A DNA stretch of 64,000 nt from RYN-230 sp963720645. GTDB lineage: Bacteria; Actinomycetota; Actinomycetes; Streptosporangiales; Streptosporangiaceae. The position numbers and the translations under genes were made by a program. Positions 8,522 through 16,928 of this stretch are shown here, in pieces. Numbering within the stretch: the first letter of the stretch is position 1; every line of letters starts with the position of its first letter. The stretch covers positions 500,696 through 564,695 of the forward strand of contig CAVRFX010000026.1 in assembly GCA_963720645.1 (NCBI GenBank). The letters run 5' to 3'. Below the pieces are notes generated by a model. It had not been told where the DNA came from. It was given only the letters and a program-made list of their open reading frames with translations, and ran no database searches.

Positions 8522-9515
8522 TTAGCGCTGGACACTTCCTGCCTCACCTATCACTCGTCCAATGAGAGCCCGAAGCATCAGATTGCATCGCCGAAGTGCC
8601 TTGCGCTGAGCCGACCCAAGGACATCCCAGCCAAGCAGACGCCAGCCATACGAGTCGGCAAGAAGCCTGTGTACGCCTTCCTGCTTGGCGAGCTGCGTCC
8701 ACCGTTGCGCAAATGCGTCTTCACCGGCCCTGTATGCGTAAACCGCGGCACGCACGTAGGCCATCCCCCTGGGATAGCGTCGAAGCGCAGGAGCATATTC
8801 ACCTATCAATGCGTCGAGAGACTCGAAACGGGTACGGTAGTCTCGGCTAATCGCGCCCGTTCGCACACGGACGTCGAGCAGATACGCACTGTTACCCCAA
8901 AAGTACGGCATGTCCGAGTAGCGCTGAATCCGAAGCCACATGTCGAGATCTTGAGCACTCTTGACTTCGGCATTAAAGAGGCCGGGCTGACTCGAATGCA
9001 CTCTTCTTGATCAGCAACGAGCTACCCACTCGGGGCGGACACGACTGGACCAGCATGTCGTCGAAATCGTAACGGCCCGCCCGCTGCCAACGCCTCGTAT
9101 AGATGCGCCCCGTCTCGGACATGATGCGCGACCGGCCGAAGACGGCAGCCACACCAGGGGCGACGGACTCGAGAAGCCTGAGCTGATTCTCCAGGAAATC
9201 GGCATGCCAGCGATCGTCGCCGTCCAGGAAAGCTATGAGCTCACCCTGAGCTTGCACAATACCAACGTTTCGCGCTCTTGCTCCTCCGCCATGTTCCATG
9301 CTGATCAATCTGACACGAGAGTCGGTCTCGACACGCCGACGGATTTCATCGGCCGTCCGGTCCGTGGAACCGTCGTCGACCACCAAGTATTCGAAGTCGC
9401 GAAACGTCTGGTTGAGCACAGAATCGATTGCCTCGCCGATGTAGCGGGCAACATTGTACGCCGGAGTGATAACTGTTACGTGGGGACAAGTACTACCGTT
9501 CAACCGCGAAGCCAC
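8522..9515 (-). pseudogene. Family 2 glycosyltransferase split by a single-base frameshift
   Basis: The first part (9515 to about 8985) is a standard GT2 start: V-T-V-I-T-P-A-Y-N-V-A, V-V-D-D-G-S-T-D, and the D-G-D-D metal motif. It ends abruptly after S-S-L-L-I-K-K-S-A-F-E-S-A. The continuation in another frame is G-L-F-N-A-E-V-K-S-A-Q-D-L-D-M-W-L-R-I, which contains the (E/Q)D-L-D-W-R-type base motif and a helical tail to 8522. Removing one G from the GGG at 8984-8986 joins the two exactly where related proteins read F-E-x-A-G-L-F. Joined length is about 330 residues, normal for the family. Either the gene is inactive or the base is a sequencing error. Confidence 0.8.
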
Positions 9516-9593
9516 CCCCAGCCAGCAAAGTTTCCGCCCGGTAGGAATCTCTCCAACGCCGACCGAGCCACAAAGTCGAACGTGACCACCATG

Positions 9594-10460
9594 TCACTCG
9601 GCACCCTTACGGTTATCTGCCAGTGTCGCCACCCGTTGCTCAGGACCGGCAATTAGGACGGGCGATACGGTGCTCTCTTGCAGCGTATGAACTGTCGGGT
9701 TGGGCTGCGGGCAGATTATTTCTTGAGTGACAGGAGTACGGCGAATACGACGGCGCTCTGCCAGGATCGTATGCAGCACTCGACGGCCATCATGGAACGC
9801 GTTAAGGTTACTCACACCGTGGATTCGCGAGTGCTCAAAGCTGGGCACCTCGGTAACCTTTAGCCTGGCATTGGCGACACGAACGTGAATGAGCGTCTCC
9901 ACCTCGAAGCCGTCACCCCGAAGCCGTCCGTCACCGCCGGATCTCTGTGGCGACGTAGCGTCTAGGCCCAGAACCGTTGCATGTCGCCGCCAGAAGACGT
10001 TGAAGCCATAGCAAAGATCTGAGTAATTCCTGCCGTAGCACGCGTTGAAAAAAGCCGTCAGAGCATAATTTCCGTAACTGCGCAGGCGCGTGATGTCGGC
10101 ACTGCCTCCGCCTTCAGCAAACCGTGTTCCCTTGGCGAAATCAGCGCCATTAATGAGCGCCTCAACGAATCGTGGGATCTCACTCGGATCAGCCGAACCG
10201 TCGGCATCAACCAAGGCGATCACGTCGCCGGTTGCTACCGCTATTCCGCAGGCTAGCGCATTCCCCTTCCCCTTACGCGATTGCTGGATTACGCGTACGT
10301 CCGGTCTCAGTTGGCGCGCGACCGCCACCGTCTCGTCCACGGAGAAGCCGTCAACGAGGATGATCTCGTGGACATCAAGAGGCATCCTCGCGAAGACGTG
10401 AGGAATGTTCTGAGCCTCGTTGAGTGCTGGCACCACAACAGAGACCGAAGGCAACTCCAT
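9594..10460 (-). CDS. Family 2 glycosyltransferase, dolichyl-phosphate mannose synthase-like
   Basis: A 288-residue GT2. It begins S-V-S-V-V-V-P-A-L-N-E-A-Q-N, has the E-I-I-L-V-D-G-F-S-V-D-E-T loop and the D-A-D-G-S metal motif (about 85-89). The acceptor-side stretch runs Y-S-D-L-C-Y-G-F-N-V-F. This spacing matches the DPM1/polyprenyl-phosphate sugar synthase branch, but there are no C-terminal membrane helices. The start is the ATG at 10460, preceded by a GGGGGGAA tract. The ATG at 10481 lies before that tract. Family function: transfer of a sugar from a nucleotide to polyprenyl phosphate or a lipid-linked acceptor. It is the first gene of the minus-strand exopolysaccharide run. Confidence 0.88.
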   Translation of the reverse strand: MELPSVSVVVPALNEAQNIPHVFARMPLDVHEIILVDGFSVDETVAVARQLRPDVRVIQQSRKGKGNALACGIAVATGDVIALVDADGSADPSEIPRFVEALINGADFAKGTRFAEGGGSADITRLRSYGNYALTAFFNACYGRNYSDLCYGFNVFWRRHATVLGLDATSPQRSGGDGRLRGDGFEVETLIHVRVANARLKVTEVPSFEHSRIHGVSNLNAFHDGRRVLHTILAERRRIRRTPVTQEIICPQPNPTVHTLQESTVSPVLIAGPEQRVATLADNRKGAE

Positions 10461-11062
10461 ATCCAGTTCCCCCCACATCATTAAGACATAGTCGCTGATG
10501 TAATTTAGGTCTTATAGGTTGATCCTGAATCTCTCGGCGCCATCAACATCGGGGTTAAGGCGGAATAGATCCAGACCTCGCTACGCAGTGCAGACAGCGC
10601 CCGGAAATTTGCCCTCTCCTGCTTGGCGAAGGCCCGCAGTGGGCGTGGCACGGCAGCAGGGCCCTCCCAGCCTGCAACTGCGCTGTGATTCATGACTGAA
10701 CCTGTCTGCGGTCACGGTCTTGCAGGGGCCTCGTCCCGGCCCCTACGCTCACCTAATGTGTATGACATGTCACATATCGTGCGGAGACGCGCCATAGCGG
10801 AACACTGTGTAGGGAAGGTACTGCTCCCACGCCCGAAAGGATGGGAGTTTGCTTATTTCGTGATAGAAGGAGCGTGCGGTGCTAGCTGACTGCTCCGCGA
10901 TACAGGCGACCTGCCAGGACAGCCCGCAGGCGAAGCGGGGACTGAGACCGACGCCAGTCTGAGGAACTCGGGGACGGGAACCTCCTCGGCTCGATCAGCC
11001 AAGTCGTGATGCGGACCGGAGTTCCGGTAGACAAGACGCCATGAGAGCCCGTCTGGTGATAC
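10461..11062. promoter_or_regulatory. Divergent intergenic region with a perfect 10-bp palindrome
   Basis: About 600 bp without a convincing gene, lying between minus-strand glycosyltransferases and the plus-strand GH26/synthase unit. It is AT-richer than its surroundings. TGACATGTCA (10763-10772) is a perfect palindrome inside a larger imperfect one (TATGACA/TGTCA-ATA) and could be an operator. The last 170 bp before the GH26 gene are GC-rich and look structured, but I could not match a riboswitch class. Confidence 0.35.
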
Positions 11063-11989
11063 TTGCGGCCAGTGGCGATAGCTGTCGCCTCTGTCGCCCT
11101 AGCCGTCACCCGCAGCTCTTCCTCGACGTCTGTCCAGCCACAGGCTGCGCGCTCATCCCTTCCGTCCAGGCCGGCCTCTTACCTGGGGGTGTACGAGAGC
11201 GGACCGCCTGATACCTACCAGCGGGTTACAGACTTCGCGAAGGCCTCAGGCAGGCATCCGGACCTGGTCGGGTACTACAGCGGCTGGGGCGTGCCCTTCG
11301 CGAGATCGTTCGCGGAGACAGTCCACAGCCATGGTGCCGTCACGATCCTGCAGATGGACCCCACCTACGCCTCCATCCCCGCGATAGCCGGAGGGGGGTA
11401 CGACCACTACCTGCGCGCGTTCGCCGACAGTGTGCGGGACTTCGGGCACCCGGTGGTCATCGGTTTCGGGCACGAGATGAACGCTGACTGGTACTCGTGG
11501 GGCTACAAGCACGTCCCCGCGCCAACGTTCGTGGCCGCGTGGCGGCACATCGTGTCGCTGTTCCGCGGCGAGGGTGCCGGCAATGTCGCCTGGCTGTGGA
11601 CTATCAATCAGGATCTGTCCACCACTGGCCCCCTGGCCTCGTGGTGGCCCGGGGCGCGATATGTCACCTGGGTCGGCATAGACGGCTACTACTACCGTCC
11701 ATCCAGTACTTTCACCACCGTGTTCGGCGAGACTATCGCCCAGGTACGGGCCCTCACCCGTAAGCCGGTGCTGCTCTCCGAGGCAGGTGTGGGGCCGCGC
11801 GCCGGCCAGTCAGCGAAGATTCAGAACCTGTTCGCCGGGATGCGGCAGTACCAGACCCTCGGGCTCGTGTGGTTCGACATAGCCCAGCACCAGGGGATCT
11901 ACCATCAGGACTGGCGTATCGAAGACAGCCAGTCCGCTGCGGCGGCGTTCCGGCGGGCCGCGTCTTCGCTGATCCTGGCCCGTCTCTGA
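11063..11989 (+). CDS. Secreted GH26 family glycoside hydrolase (beta-mannanase-like), copy A
   Basis: A 308-residue protein with a short hydrophobic N-terminus and a GH26 (beta/alpha)8 domain from about residue 38. The acid/base lies in G-F-G-H-E-M-N (H137-E138), the nucleophile in L-L-S-E-A-G (E240), and the W-x-W-T-I-N-Q strand between them. GH26 enzymes are mostly endo-beta-1,4-mannanases, with some lichenases and 1,3-xylanases. The TTG at 11063 is the first start in frame. However, an ATG at 11041 in another frame encodes M-R-A-R-L-V-I-L-A-A, which would join V-A-I-A-V-A-S-V to make the usual signal peptide if one base were removed near 11071. The downstream paralogue starts just that way. 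It is the first gene of the polysaccharide-synthase unit. Confidence 0.88.
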   Translation: MRPVAIAVASVALAVTRSSSSTSVQPQAARSSLPSRPASYLGVYESGPPDTYQRVTDFAKASGRHPDLVGYYSGWGVPFARSFAETVHSHGAVTILQMDPTYASIPAIAGGGYDHYLRAFADSVRDFGHPVVIGFGHEMNADWYSWGYKHVPAPTFVAAWRHIVSLFRGEGAGNVAWLWTINQDLSTTGPLASWWPGARYVTWVGIDGYYYRPSSTFTTVFGETIAQVRALTRKPVLLSEAGVGPRAGQSAKIQNLFAGMRQYQTLGLVWFDIAQHQGIYHQDWRIEDSQSAAAAFRRAASSLILARL

Positions 11990-12211
11990 CCCCGCAGAAG
12001 GCCTGCTCAGGTTCCCGTTGCGTTACGCGCCCTGGACTCAAATCAGCAAACATGCCTCATCCTGGGTGAACCGAACACTACTCTTTCGTGAGCCGGTACC
12101 CGGACCAGTGGTACCTGTACGGGCACGTGTTGATCCGGCCCGATGTACGTGGGCGGCGGGGGGTGGCCGCGATATACCCCTGGTCGCCCCTGAGCGCAGG
12201 TAGGTGCGCCT

Positions 12212-13885
12212 ATGGATCACGGCCAGGCAGGCAGAGATCTGCTCTCGTCACAGCTTGCGGGGGCATCCGCACAGCAGGAGGCAGGTTCCGGCCCGGCCAC
12301 AGCCGGGGCTGACGCATCCGTTGGCACGATCAGCCACACACGGAAAACGGCTCGTGGCGATGGATGGTTCACCGGGTCTGGAGCCCGGCCTGGTTGGCCG
12401 TTGCTGGCGGTACTGGTGGTACAGGCGCTGCTCTCGGTGCGGTTGCTGGGTGCCGATACGGCGTTCATGGACGAGGCGGCCTACCTGTGGGCAGGGCATC
12501 TCGAATGGGCGCACTGGCTGCACGGGGCGGCGATACCGTCGTTCTCTTCGTACTTCTCGGGTGCCCCGGTGATGTACCCGCCGCTGGGGGCGCTGGCGGA
12601 TAGCGTCGGAGGGCTGGCGGGGGCGCGACTGCTGTCGCTGGCGTTCATGCTCAGCACGACCATGCTGCTGTGGAGTGTGACGAGCAGGCTGTTCGGCCGC
12701 CAGGCCGGGTTCTTCGCCGCGGCGCTGTTCGCGGTGGCGGGCCCGTCACTGCACCTGGGGGCGTTCGCCGTCTACGACGCCATGTCGCTCTTCCTTCTCG
12801 CGCTGGCGGCCTGGCTGATTGTGGGGGCTGCCGAACAGCAGGAGGCGGCGGGCCGGATGGCCGCGGCGGGCCTGGCGCTGGCGCTGGCCAACGCTACGGC
12901 TTATTCGTCAGCTTTGTTCGACCCTGTCATCGTGGCCCTGGCGCTGCTCACGGCGCTGCCATCCGGCCGCAGGATCGTCGCGCGCCGCTGCGCGTCCCTG
13001 GTGACGGTACTGGTCGCGCTGCTCCTGGTGGGAATACTGCTCGGCGGTAACACCTACTGGCACGGGATCAGCCAGACGACGCTGACCCGCGCTGGGGGAG
13101 CAGCCTCCCCGCTGCAGGTGCTCGCTGACGCCTGGTCTTGGACCGGCGTCATCATCGGCCTGGCCCTGTGCGGTGTCGTCGCCAGCTGGACCAGCGGCAG
13201 GAACCCCGCGCGGACCTGGCTACTCGCCGTCCTGACGGCCGCCGCCCTGCTTGGGCCGCTGGAGCAAGCACACCTGCACACTCTGGCCTCGCTGAACAAG
13301 CACGTCGGCCTGGGCGCCTGGTTCGCCGCTATCGCCGCCGGTTATGCCGTTGACAGGTTCATCACCGCCGCGCCCGCCTGCCAGCCCCGTACGCTGACCT
13401 CAGCTGCCTGCGTCATCGCCTTGGCCCTCCCGCTTTCCCTGGGCACCACCCAGTCCCTGGCCTTCGCTACCAGCTGGCCCAACTCGAGCAGCTTCGTCGC
13501 CATCCTCCGTCCCCTGGCCAGCCACGGCAGCGGCCACCTGCTCGTCGAAGACCCCTCAGTCGCCGAGTACTACTTGAATACCGGCCACGACTGGCAACGC
13601 TGGTCGAGCACCCGCAACATCGTCCTGCCCGACGGCAGCGACACCGGCGGCCCCACCCACGGCGGCGTCGTCGGAGCCGGCGACCCTGCCGCGTTCGACC
13701 GCTACATCGCCCAGCACTACTTTTCTCTCATCGCGCTCAACTTCGCCGACACCACTGCCCTGGACCTTCGCATCGCCGCCGAAGTCCATCAGAGCCGCTA
13801 CTACCACACCATCGATGTCGTGCCGTATTACATCGGCACCACCAAAGGCACCTACATCATTTACCGATATGAGCCACCCAAGTGA
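12212..13885 (+). CDS. GT-C type membrane glycosyltransferase (ArnT/PMT-like)
   Basis: A 557-residue polytopic protein: a hydrophilic N-terminus of about 60 residues, some ten membrane helices, and a soluble C-terminal domain of about 130 residues. Just after the first helix is F-M-D-E-A-A-Y-L-W (D87-E88), the DE-x-x-Y motif of the first extracytoplasmic loop in GT39/GT83 enzymes that use polyprenyl-phosphate sugars. H-x-G-A-F-A-V-Y-D-A and a Y-x-P-P-L-type loop (M-Y-P-P-L-G) also fit. Its stop overlaps the next gene's GTG by 4 bp, so it is translationally coupled to the GT2 synthase. I infer that it decorates or primes the polymer made by that synthase on the outer face of the membrane. Confidence 0.82.
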   Translation: MDHGQAGRDLLSSQLAGASAQQEAGSGPATAGADASVGTISHTRKTARGDGWFTGSGARPGWPLLAVLVVQALLSVRLLGADTAFMDEAAYLWAGHLEWAHWLHGAAIPSFSSYFSGAPVMYPPLGALADSVGGLAGARLLSLAFMLSTTMLLWSVTSRLFGRQAGFFAAALFAVAGPSLHLGAFAVYDAMSLFLLALAAWLIVGAAEQQEAAGRMAAAGLALALANATAYSSALFDPVIVALALLTALPSGRRIVARRCASLVTVLVALLLVGILLGGNTYWHGISQTTLTRAGGAASPLQVLADAWSWTGVIIGLALCGVVASWTSGRNPARTWLLAVLTAAALLGPLEQAHLHTLASLNKHVGLGAWFAAIAAGYAVDRFITAAPACQPRTLTSAACVIALALPLSLGTTQSLAFATSWPNSSSFVAILRPLASHGSGHLLVEDPSVAEYYLNTGHDWQRWSSTRNIVLPDGSDTGGPTHGGVVGAGDPAAFDRYIAQHYFSLIALNFADTTALDLRIAAEVHQSRYYHTIDVVPYYIGTTKGTYIIYRYEPPK

Positions 13886-15441
13886 CCACCACTGGCCACG
13901 CACCGGTCCCGCAGACCGCCGTCAGGCGACCCCAAAGTCCTCGGATTACGCTGCCACAACCACCCGATGACCTTGAGAAATATGACTATCTGCAGCGCAA
14001 CCTGCCCTATCTGACGACGATTCTCGCGATCAGCGCGACCTGCCTCATCATCAGCCAGTTCCGGTTCGAGACTCAGGACCCGATGCTCTGGCCGTTCATG
14101 ATCTTCACCGGCAGTTATGCCCTGTACCAGGTGATTTGCCTGCCGGTGAACTTCAGCGGCCGCGGCTTCGACCTGGCGGCTCATCAGGCCCGTATCCAGG
14201 CCTGGGAGCCGACGGCCTACCCCGACGTGGACATATACCTGCCCATCTGCGGCGAGCCGATCGAGATGCTGCACAATACCTGGACGGCGGTCTGCGGGCT
14301 GCTGGCGGCGTATCCCGGGACGATTCAGGCCTACGTGCTAGACGACGGGCCCTCTGATGAGGCACAGGACCTGGCCGCGTCGCTCGGGCTCTGCTACATC
14401 CGGCGGCCCGGAGAGCGAATTCACAAGAAGAGCGGGAACTTGCGGTATGCGTTCGCGCGCACAAGCAGCGAGTTCATCGTCATCTTCGATGCCGACTTCG
14501 CGCCACGGCCCGACTTTCTGACCGAGACCCTCCCCTACATGGACGACCCCTCCCTGGCAATCGTCCAGACTCCGCAGTTTTTCCGCGAAGGCCCCGACCA
14601 GTCGTGGCTCGAGAACGCGGCAGGCTCGGTTCAGGAGGTCTTCTACCGGTCAATCCAGGTCGCCCGCGAACGGTTCGGCGCGGCAGTCTGCGTCGGTACC
14701 TCGGCCCTTTACCGGCGCAAAGCGCTGGAAGCGCAGGGCGGTGCGGCCCTGATTCCTTACGCCGAGGACGTCCACACCGGGCTCAACGTCATGCGGGACG
14801 GCTGGTCCATCACCTACCTCCCGATCGTCCTGGCCACTGGGATCTGTCCCAACAACCTCGATGCGTTCGTACGCCAGCAGTACCGATGGTGCGCTGGGAA
14901 CGTCGGGATCGTGTGCTCGAGCCGACTCTGGAAGGTCAAGATGAGCCTCCCGGCCCGGCTCACGTTCATCTCCGGGTTCTTCTACTACGTCTACACCGCC
15001 CTGCTGGTGTTCTTCGGCCCGCTCCTCCCCGTCGTCATGCTGGTCTTCCTGCCGGACGCGATACGGCTGCGGAACTTCGTCATCCTGATTCCGGCTTTCG
15101 TTACCGGTGCTGTTCTCTACCCTCTGTGGCACCGCGCGCCGTACGGGCCGACGGTCTGGCCGCTGGGCATCGCCCGCGGCTGGGCCCACGTGTTCTCCCT
15201 CTGGGACGGCATCCGTGGCACGTCGATGAGCTGGCACCCCACCCGCACTCCCGGGAGCTCGCTGCCTCGTTTCCGGATCGGGATTACCTGGTGGAGCGGC
15301 GGCATGGCTGTGCTCTGGGTAGCGCTGGCCCTTTGGCGTTCGATGTCGGGCTCCTGGCAGCCCGCAGCCCTGCTGCTTTTCGGATTGCTCAACCTGGCAG
15401 TGGTGAGCCGCGTCATCTTCCCTGGAAAGGCCACCGCATGA
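13882..15441 (+). CDS. Processive cellulose-synthase-like family 2 glycosyltransferase
   Basis: A 519-residue membrane enzyme. Two helices (about 43-90) are followed by a cytoplasmic GT-A domain with all processive-synthase landmarks: D154-D155 in V-L-D-D-G, D203-A-D205, the A-E-D base (295-296) and Q332-Q-Y-R-W336. Four or five C-terminal helices form the translocation channel. There is no PilZ domain, so no sign of cyclic-di-GMP control. Family members polymerise UDP- or GDP-sugars to beta-glycans while extruding them. The adjacent GH26 genes point towards a mannan- or mixed-linkage-like product rather than plain cellulose, but this is inference. Start GTG at 13882 overlaps the previous stop; its stop overlaps the next ATG (ATGA). 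Confidence 0.9.
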   Translation: MTTTGHAPVPQTAVRRPQSPRITLPQPPDDLEKYDYLQRNLPYLTTILAISATCLIISQFRFETQDPMLWPFMIFTGSYALYQVICLPVNFSGRGFDLAAHQARIQAWEPTAYPDVDIYLPICGEPIEMLHNTWTAVCGLLAAYPGTIQAYVLDDGPSDEAQDLAASLGLCYIRRPGERIHKKSGNLRYAFARTSSEFIVIFDADFAPRPDFLTETLPYMDDPSLAIVQTPQFFREGPDQSWLENAAGSVQEVFYRSIQVARERFGAAVCVGTSALYRRKALEAQGGAALIPYAEDVHTGLNVMRDGWSITYLPIVLATGICPNNLDAFVRQQYRWCAGNVGIVCSSRLWKVKMSLPARLTFISGFFYYVYTALLVFFGPLLPVVMLVFLPDAIRLRNFVILIPAFVTGAVLYPLWHRAPYGPTVWPLGIARGWAHVFSLWDGIRGTSMSWHPTRTPGSSLPRFRIGITWWSGGMAVLWVALALWRSMSGSWQPAALLLFGLLNLAVVSRVIFPGKATA

Positions 15442-16382
15442 GATATCGCCTGCTGCTGCTCCTGGCCGTGGTAGTGGCCTGCGTCTCGCTAGCGATGACC
15501 GGCAGCCACCTGAAGCTCCGTATCGAAACCGGACCAGCGCACGCACATCTCCCGCCCAGCCCGACCTCCTATCTTGGCGTTTTTGAGCCGGGGGTACCGC
15601 CTAATTACGGGCCGGTTACAAAATTCGCGCGGACGGTGGGGAAGCAGCCCAACCTGGTTGGTTATTACAGCGGATGGGCGCAGCCTTTCCCATCATTGTT
15701 CGCGGACAAGCTCTACGGCCATCACAGCATTCCGTACATCCAGATTGATCCCTCGTACGCCTCGGTTTCTGGTGTCGCTTCGGGCATCTACGATGGCTAC
15801 CTTCGCACCTATGCCGACAGCGTGCGGGATTTCGGCCATTCAGTCGTCATCGGATTCGGGCACGAGATGAACGCCCCCTGGTACTCCTGGGGATACCGCC
15901 ACGTCAAGCCTTCTACCTTCGTGGCCGCATGGCGGCACGTCGTTTCGCTCTTCCGGAGCGAAGGCGCAGACAATGTCACATGGCTGTGGACCGTCAACCA
16001 GGAAGGCCCTCAAACCCACCCTATTGCAGAATTCTGGCCTGGTCCTGAATACGTTACCTGGGTCGGAATTGACGGCTACTACGTCCGCCCAAGCGACACC
16101 TTTAACAGCGTCTTCGGCCCTACCATAGATCAGGTGCGGAACCTCACGAGCAAACCCATTCTACTGTCCGAGACCGCCGTCGGTCCTTCTACGAACCGAC
16201 TCGGCAACATCAATAACCTGTTCAATGGGCTGGCTAAGTATAGGATGCTCGGCCTCGTATGGTTCGACTACAAGAATAACAATGGCGTCTATAATGAGGA
16301 CTGGCAGATCGAAGGCAGCAGTCCGCCTGCCCTATACGAATTCAAGCTGGGGGTGTCCAACCTGAACCTCATCTCGCCGTAA
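15438..16382 (+). CDS. Secreted GH26 family glycoside hydrolase, copy B
   Basis: A 314-residue protein with a clear signal sequence (R-Y-R-L-L-L-L-L-A-V-V-V-A then a V-S-L-A-M-T region). A GH26 domain follows with H142-E143 in G-F-G-H-E-M-N and nucleophile E245 in L-L-S-E-T-A. It aligns without large gaps to the GH26 at 11063 and more than half of positions are the same by eye, so the two are paralogues. The ATG overlaps the synthase stop by 4 bp. Its second half uses many more A/T-ending codons than the synthase or copy A. Role inferred: trimming, editing or releasing the extruded polymer, as BcsZ, AlgL or PgaB do for their synthases. Confidence 0.9.
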   Translation: MRYRLLLLLAVVVACVSLAMTGSHLKLRIETGPAHAHLPPSPTSYLGVFEPGVPPNYGPVTKFARTVGKQPNLVGYYSGWAQPFPSLFADKLYGHHSIPYIQIDPSYASVSGVASGIYDGYLRTYADSVRDFGHSVVIGFGHEMNAPWYSWGYRHVKPSTFVAAWRHVVSLFRSEGADNVTWLWTVNQEGPQTHPIAEFWPGPEYVTWVGIDGYYVRPSDTFNSVFGPTIDQVRNLTSKPILLSETAVGPSTNRLGNINNLFNGLAKYRMLGLVWFDYKNNNGVYNEDWQIEGSSPPALYEFKLGVSNLNLISP

Positions 16383-16425
16383 CCGATCGGCGTATTCAGC
16401 CTGTTCCGGGGACCTGAGCGACGGC

Positions 16426-16893
16426 TCATCGGCAAAGATGCGCGCGCAGCGTATCGAGGATCGGGACCTGCCCCTGCACCAGCATCTCCGAGGCGCGTGC
16501 CAGGCTCATCCACTCGGCCCGGTCCATCTCCGGGAACTCCTGGATCTGGCCTGATCCCCGGGGCCACTCCATCGTGAACGTGTTGCTCCGGAATCCGGCC
16601 AGGTCCAGGTCGCCTTCGACGGCGTAGGTCACGATGACCTTGCCGCCGGACTGGCGCTGCTCCCCCAGCTCAGCCACGGCCCCCTCGGGGGCGGGTGAGC
16701 CTATCTCCTCCTCGAACTCACGCCGCGCTGCGGTCAGGGCATCCTCGCTATCGTCGTACTCGCCCTTCGGGATGGACCAGGCCCGGGCGTTCTTCCTCGC
16801 CCAGAAGGGGCCGCCCATGTGCGCGATCAGCACTTCGAGCCCGTCCTCCCCGCCGCGGCGGTAGAGCAGCAGGGCCGCGCTCCGCTTGGGCAC
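16426..16893 (-). CDS. Nudix hydrolase
   Basis: A 155-residue protein with a complete Nudix box at residues 44-66: G-E-Y-D-D-S-E, seven residues, then R-E-F-E-E-E-I-G. That supplies the metal-binding glutamates for hydrolysing nucleoside diphosphate derivatives. The N-terminus (K-R-S-A-A-L-L-L-Y-R-R) and W-S-I-P-K-G-E match the actinobacterial group annotated as NUDIX with diadenosine or NDP substrates. The exact substrate cannot be read. It is divergently placed from nucS, about 35 bp away, so they share a very short promoter region. Confidence 0.92.
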   Translation of the reverse strand: MPKRSAALLLYRRGGEDGLEVLIAHMGGPFWARKNARAWSIPKGEYDDSEDALTAARREFEEEIGSPAPEGAVAELGEQRQSGGKVIVTYAVEGDLDLAGFRSNTFTMEWPRGSGQIQEFPEMDRAEWMSLARASEMLVQGQVPILDTLRAHLCR

Positions 16894-16928
16894 CCGGCAT
16901 CTCCCCCTGCCCGCTACAGTTGGCTTCC

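Noticed and set aside
10505..10693. 62-codon frame in the divergent region
   Set aside because: No start site, no motif, and lies in AT-richer regulatory-looking DNA.
10880..11040. Possible cyclic-di-AMP or other riboswitch before GH26 copy A
   Set aside because: GC-rich and structured, but conserved riboswitch core bases could not be matched.
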